Assembly: GCF_017874035.1 (NCBI RefSeq)
Contig: NZ_JAGGKV010000022.1
Coordinates: 52,597 to 116,596 of the forward strand
Source: Paenibacillus aceris
GTDB taxonomy: Bacteria > Bacillota > Bacilli > Paenibacillales > NBRC-103111
Reading direction: 5' to 3'
Length of the DNA stretch: 64,000 bases
A program made the position numbers and the translations under genes. Positions 60,604 to 64,000 of the stretch are shown piece after piece (position 1 is the first letter of the stretch; each line of letters opens with the position of its first letter). The notes beneath the pieces were generated by a model that searched no databases, had not been told where the DNA came from, and saw nothing but the letters and a program-made list of their open reading frames with translations.

Positions 60604-61518
60604 ATGGAAATTATGATGAGGAACATGTTTCAATCTTTAGGGAAGAGCCGCACGGCGAATCGCTTGGCGAAAAAGTACGGTCTACGTTTTGGCGCCGCGC
60701 GTTTTGTTGCCGGAGAAACGATTCAGCAATCCATCGATGCGGTACGCGGACTAAATCAGGATGGTCGTGTTGCGACACTTGATCATTTGGGCGAGTTTGT
60801 TTTCAGTGAAGCGGAAGCACTGGAATCCGCGGATATGTGCATTCAAACACTTGATGCAATTGCCAAGTCAGGCGTCATCTCCAATCTATCTCTTAAAATG
60901 ACGTCACTTGGTTTAGATATAAGCAGAGATTTATGTGTGAGCAATATGAGACGCATTCTTGACCGCGCTCGTATGCATGGTAATTTTGTCCGGATTGATA
61001 TGGAGGACTACGCGCATTGCCAAATTTCGTTGGACATTTACCGCGAGCTTCGTAAAGACTACGACAATGTTGGTATCGTCATTCAAGCGTATTTATTCCG
61101 TACGATGCAGGATATAGACGACTTGCATGAACTCGGCGCCAATTTGCGACTTGTAAAAGGAGCTTACAAGGAATCTCCACAGGTAGCTTTTCCGGAAAAG
61201 AGTGCAGTCGATGAAAATTATAAAAAAATCATTCGAAAACATCTGCTAAACGGCCATTATACGGCGATTGCCAGTCATGATGAAGCGATTATCAACTTCA
61301 CCAAAGATTTTGCTAAGAAAAATAATATTTCAGGCGCTCAGTTTGAGTTTCAGATGCTGTACGGCATTTGTGAAGAATTGCAGAAGCAGCTAGTGAAGGA
61401 AGGCTACCGGGTCCGTATTTATGTCCCTTACGGTGTGGATTGGTTCGGTTATTTTATGAGAAGGCTAGCAGAGCGTCCAGCCAATGTCTGGTTTGTTCTT
61501 AAAAATATGTTTAAATAA
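60604..61518 (+). CDS. putB: Proline dehydrogenase
   Basis: A 304-residue FAD enzyme, the length of B. subtilis PutB. It is a TIM barrel with LRLVKGAYKESP near residue 196 and the C-terminal YVPYGVDWFGYFMRRLAERP motif, where the tyrosine and arginines bind proline and FAD. It oxidises L-proline to pyrroline-5-carboxylate, feeding electrons to the membrane. TTTGGAGG precedes the ATG by 10 bases. It is the first gene of a two-gene operon with the next dehydrogenase and is divergent from its likely regulator. Confidence 0.93.
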   Translation: MEIMMRNMFQSLGKSRTANRLAKKYGLRFGAARFVAGETIQQSIDAVRGLNQDGRVATLDHLGEFVFSEAEALESADMCIQTLDAIAKSGVISNLSLKMTSLGLDISRDLCVSNMRRILDRARMHGNFVRIDMEDYAHCQISLDIYRELRKDYDNVGIVIQAYLFRTMQDIDDLHELGANLRLVKGAYKESPQVAFPEKSAVDENYKKIIRKHLLNGHYTAIASHDEAIINFTKDFAKKNNISGAQFEFQMLYGICEELQKQLVKEGYRVRIYVPYGVDWFGYFMRRLAERPANVWFVLKNMFK

Positions 61519-61545
61519 GCTTCCCATTCGGAGAGGAGAAATGAC

Positions 61546-63114
61546 ATGACAACATTTACAAAAGTAAGCCCATACGCGAACGAGCCATTTACCGATTTTA
61601 ACCTTGAGGAAAATAAAAAGGCTATGCAAGCGGCGATCTCTAAAGTGAAAAATGAACTGGGCCGCGAATACCCGCTCTACATCGGCGCGGAAAAAGTAAC
61701 GACAGAAGCTAAGATTACGTCAATTAACCCTGGAAATGTGGACGAAGTAATCGGTTATGTGAGCAAAGCCGACCAGCCGCTAGCTGAAAAAGCGATGGGG
61801 GTTGCCCTTGAAACATTTGAGACTTGGAAAAAGGTTCCGGCAAGAGAGCGTGCGGAGTATTTGTTTAAAGCAGCAGCCTTGATGCGCGCTCGCAAGCATG
61901 AATTTTCAGCTCTTATGCTGCTCGAATCCGGCAAAAACTACGTCGAAGCCGATGTTGATACGGCAGAAGCCATTGATTTCATCGAGTTCTATGCACGTGA
62001 GATGATTCGTTTGAGCGAAATTAATGAGACGCAGCCGTTAGCAAAAATTCCTGGTGAAAATAATCAACTTACGTATATCCCATTAGGCGTTGGCGTGATC
62101 ATTCCCCCATGGAATTTCCCACTCGCCATCTGCGTAGGAATGACAATGGCGGCAGTCGTCTCCGGTAACACTGTCTTGCTTAAGCCGGCATCCACGACTC
62201 CGGTTATCGCGCACAAATTCGTAGCATTAATGGAAGAAGTGGGTCTGCCTGCTGGCGTCATCAACTTTATTCCGGGCAGCGGTGCGGAAGTAGGGGACTA
62301 TTTAACGACTCATCCGAAAACGCGATTTATCTCTTTCACAGGGTCCAAAGAGGTTGGTTTGCGCATTAACAAGCTTGCGGCAGATACCGTACCTGGGCAA
62401 ATTTGGATTAAACGCGTCATTGCGGAAATGGGCGGAAAAGACGGCATCGTGGTGGACGAAACGGCTGATCTTTCTGCAGCTGCCGCGGCAATTGTGGCTT
62501 CTGCCTTCGGTTTCCAAGGGCAAAAATGTTCCGCGGGCTCTCGTGCAATTATCGTTGAGTCTGTGTATGACGAGGTGGTAGAGCAAGTAGTTGCCTTGAC
62601 GAACCAGTTGCAAAGCGGCTTGCCTGAGCTTAACTATGCCGCGGGTCCTGTCATCGATCAAACCTCTTATGACCGTATTCTTGATTATATCGAAGTCGGA
62701 AAAAGCGAAGGAACGCTTCTGGCAGGAGGCGGAAAAGCTGAAGGCAACGGCTACTATATTCAGCCTACAGTATTCGGTGACGTGAGCGGCAAAGCGCGCA
62801 TCATGCAGGAAGAAATTTTTGGGCCGGTTCTGGCCATCGCCAAAGCGAAGGATTGGAAAGAAGCGATCGCGATGTACAACGATACCGAATTCGGTTTGAC
62901 AGGTTCGTACTTCTCCACGAATGAAGACCGCATTTCCGAGGCTCTTGATACCGTACATTGCGGCAACTTGTACATTAACCGTAAATGTACAGGAGCATTG
63001 GTCGGCGTACATCCATTCGGCGGTTTCAATATGTCGGGGACGGATTCCAAAGCAGGAGGCTACGATTACCTGCTGCTGTTCACACAAGCCAAGCTGACAT
63101 CTCGCAAGGTATAA
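61546..63114 (+). CDS. putC: 1-pyrroline-5-carboxylate dehydrogenase
   Basis: A 522-residue aldehyde dehydrogenase. The catalytic cysteine is C328 in FQGQKCSAGSRA and the general-base glutamate is in VIAEMGGKDG; PPWNFPLAI is the usual NAD-site start. P5C dehydrogenases of this group (RocA/PutC/YcgN) are 515 residues. It oxidises glutamate semialdehyde to glutamate, completing proline breakdown. It starts 27 bases after putB behind GGAGAGGAG. The name PutC rather than RocA is chosen because of the proline dehydrogenase partner. Confidence 0.93.
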   Translation: MTTFTKVSPYANEPFTDFNLEENKKAMQAAISKVKNELGREYPLYIGAEKVTTEAKITSINPGNVDEVIGYVSKADQPLAEKAMGVALETFETWKKVPARERAEYLFKAAALMRARKHEFSALMLLESGKNYVEADVDTAEAIDFIEFYAREMIRLSEINETQPLAKIPGENNQLTYIPLGVGVIIPPWNFPLAICVGMTMAAVVSGNTVLLKPASTTPVIAHKFVALMEEVGLPAGVINFIPGSGAEVGDYLTTHPKTRFISFTGSKEVGLRINKLAADTVPGQIWIKRVIAEMGGKDGIVVDETADLSAAAAAIVASAFGFQGQKCSAGSRAIIVESVYDEVVEQVVALTNQLQSGLPELNYAAGPVIDQTSYDRILDYIEVGKSEGTLLAGGGKAEGNGYYIQPTVFGDVSGKARIMQEEIFGPVLAIAKAKDWKEAIAMYNDTEFGLTGSYFSTNEDRISEALDTVHCGNLYINRKCTGALVGVHPFGGFNMSGTDSKAGGYDYLLLFTQAKLTSRKV

Positions 63115-63126
63115 GGATTATGAAGA

Positions 63127-63154
63127 AAGGCGGACGATTTGTCCGTCTTTTTTT
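63127..63154 (+). terminator. Rho-independent terminator after putB-putC
   Basis: AAGGCGGAC and GTCCGTCTT form a 9-bp stem with one wobble and a 5-base loop, followed by T residues, 12 bases after the putC stop. Confidence 0.9.
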
Positions 63155-63376
63155 GCGTTTTAGCGAGGGGAATGTGGATCAACCCTCAAATTATTGATTT
63201 ACCCAACTCGCCAGCCTCGCGCGCGTGCTGAGGGAACTACAGGGCGCTATTTCTTCGGAAATCGCTCCTTTGCCCAATTATCGGTTTGACCCCCTAATTC
63301 CGGAGAGTTACCAGTGTAAGAAACAGTAACCTTAGAATTACGTTAATTTGCGTTTGTTTCCGCTCGTTTCCTCCAT
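63155..63376. other. Non-coding stretch between putC and the transposase, probably holding one end of the IS
   Basis: No gene is seen. The terminal inverted repeat of the insertion sequence is expected here, since IS3 transposase genes end close to one IS end, but without the other end its boundary cannot be fixed. TGACCCCC at about 63288 is one possible tip, with low certainty. Confidence 0.4.
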
Positions 63377-64000
63377 TTAGACAGCTCGGATGTACTTAGC
63401 TAGCTGTGTTGAGCTGGTACTTGCCCATTGCATAAAGGCTGCTGGGGATCGTTTACCAAGACTGTGGTGCATCCGGCGATGGTTGTAAAAATTCATGTAC
63501 GCTTCAACGGCTTCGTATGCTTCCTTGAAGGTGGAAAAATCCTCTTTGGTTAATAATTCTCGCTCCAGCGAAGCATGAAAGGATTCAATGTAAGCATTCA
63601 TATTTGGCGTTTTTGGCGGTATCCGCTCATGCGTAATCTTCTCTGCCTCGCAAAGCTCGCCGAAAGCCTTGCTGACGAATTGAGGCCCGTTGTCCGTACG
63701 TATGATGGGCTTTGCCTCATCACCCGTTAAACGTTCGCGTAATGCGGTTTTCACGGTTTCGCAGACTTGCTTCGCGTCGCAGCTCGAACCCATGTGGTAA
63801 CCGACGATGCTGCGGTCATACACATCGATGATGTCAGCAATGTAGAAGAACTGGTCGTAGCCTGCAATGTAGCCGTATTTAATATCTAACTGCCAGAGTT
63901 GGTTCGAATGCGTAATGGTGTGGTTGCGAGCAAGTTTCCGCGGATAATGGACCTTCTTTCGCCGCTGCGGATGAAGGATCCCTAGCTTCTTGCAGAGTCG
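63377..64000 (-). mobile_element. Part of an IS3-family insertion sequence
   Basis: The transposase that runs off the right edge defines the element. It covers at least this range and probably extends some bases left toward 63290 and about 600-900 bases beyond the window on the right. No target-site duplication can be read. Confidence 0.8.
63377..64000 (-). CDS. IS3-family transposase OrfB (DDE), C-terminal part, incomplete at window edge
   Basis: A reverse frame of 207 codons before its stop continues to the right edge of the window without interruption, so the start is outside. All three catalytic residues are visible: aspartate in WQLDIKYGYIAGYDQ, aspartate in RTDNGPQFVS and glutamate in YIESFHASLE. 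The end NFYNHRRMHHSLGKRSPAAFMQW is the usual IS3/IS150-type rve_3 tail. In this family OrfB is made as an OrfAB fusion by -1 frameshifting. Nothing in the visible part is broken, so the copy may be active. Confidence 0.92.
   Translation of the reverse strand, partial: RLCKKLGILHPQRRKKVHYPRKLARNHTITHSNQLWQLDIKYGYIAGYDQFFYIADIIDVYDRSIVGYHMGSSCDAKQVCETVKTALRERLTGDEAKPIIRTDNGPQFVSKAFGELCEAEKITHERIPPKTPNMNAYIESFHASLERELLTKEDFSTFKEAYEAVEAYMNFYNHRRMHHSLGKRSPAAFMQWASTSSTQLAKYIRAV

Noticed and set aside
1..64000. CRISPR arrays, tRNA or rRNA genes, prophage or replication origin
   Set aside because: No regularly spaced repeats, cloverleaf sequences, rRNA-like segments, phage structural genes or DnaA-box clusters were seen on reading the window.

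Overview
The window comes from a Gram-positive, low-to-mid GC soil-type Firmicute, most likely Paenibacillus or a close relative. The grounds are the strong AGGAGG-type ribosome sites, the many AraC-type regulators (six here), an LplABC-style sugar importer with no ATPase gene of its own, an IDEAL-like small protein, a ywqA/ywqB-like pair and a PL8 lyase ending in a FIMAH-type module. The species call is inference; no rRNA, tRNA, CRISPR array or origin was seen.

Layout. 1-6.6 kb: an inositol catabolism operon (iolE-like end, iolC, iolA, iolJ-like, iolG, iolB) closed by a LacI-type regulator and a terminator. 6.7-7.9 kb: a formylglycine-generating enzyme (FGE) and a 56-residue zinc-ribbon protein. 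8.2-15.1 kb: a polysaccharide deacetylase, a sugar dehydrogenase with a convergent AraC gene, two unknown reverse genes, a CrtQ-like glycosyltransferase with a PlsY-like acyltransferase, and a hemolysin III-type protein whose ribosome site lies inside a long RNA hairpin. 15.1-28.3 kb: an altronate dehydratase remnant, a PhyH-HEAT fusion, a uracil permease, the SNF2/SWIM pair, a second deacetylase, an IDEAL-like gene behind a consensus promoter, an exonuclease, an MFS carrier and an AraC regulator divergent from a second PhyH oxygenase.

29.4-43.8 kb is a glycan utilisation locus: a membrane-bound AraC regulator, two permeases, a binding lipoprotein, a GH29 fucosidase, a secreted PL8 lyase with all catalytic residues, an SMP-30 lactonase, an UlaG-like hydrolase and another AraC regulator. 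A lyase opens the polymer outside, the importer takes up fragments and cytoplasmic enzymes finish them.

44.3-55.7 kb is the most unusual part. After a deletion-fused binding-protein remnant comes a run of co-directional, often overlapping genes: a TIM-barrel isomerase, a DeoR and an AraC regulator, then dehydrogenase, TIM barrel, sulfatase-like protein, dehydrogenase, APS kinase, sulfatase-like protein and a canonical sulfatase. Only the last sulfatase has the CxPxR motif that FGE converts; the other two carry threonine at that place. This combination of two non-formylglycine enzymes, a true sulfatase and a PAPS-forming kinase is the best candidate for an undescribed pathway.

55.8-64 kb: an NHL propeller gene (reverse), a third PhyH oxygenase, an AadA-like nucleotidyltransferase that seems to start at ATT, a sigma-54-type regulator divergent from putB-putC proline catabolism genes, and an IS3-family transposase running off the right edge.
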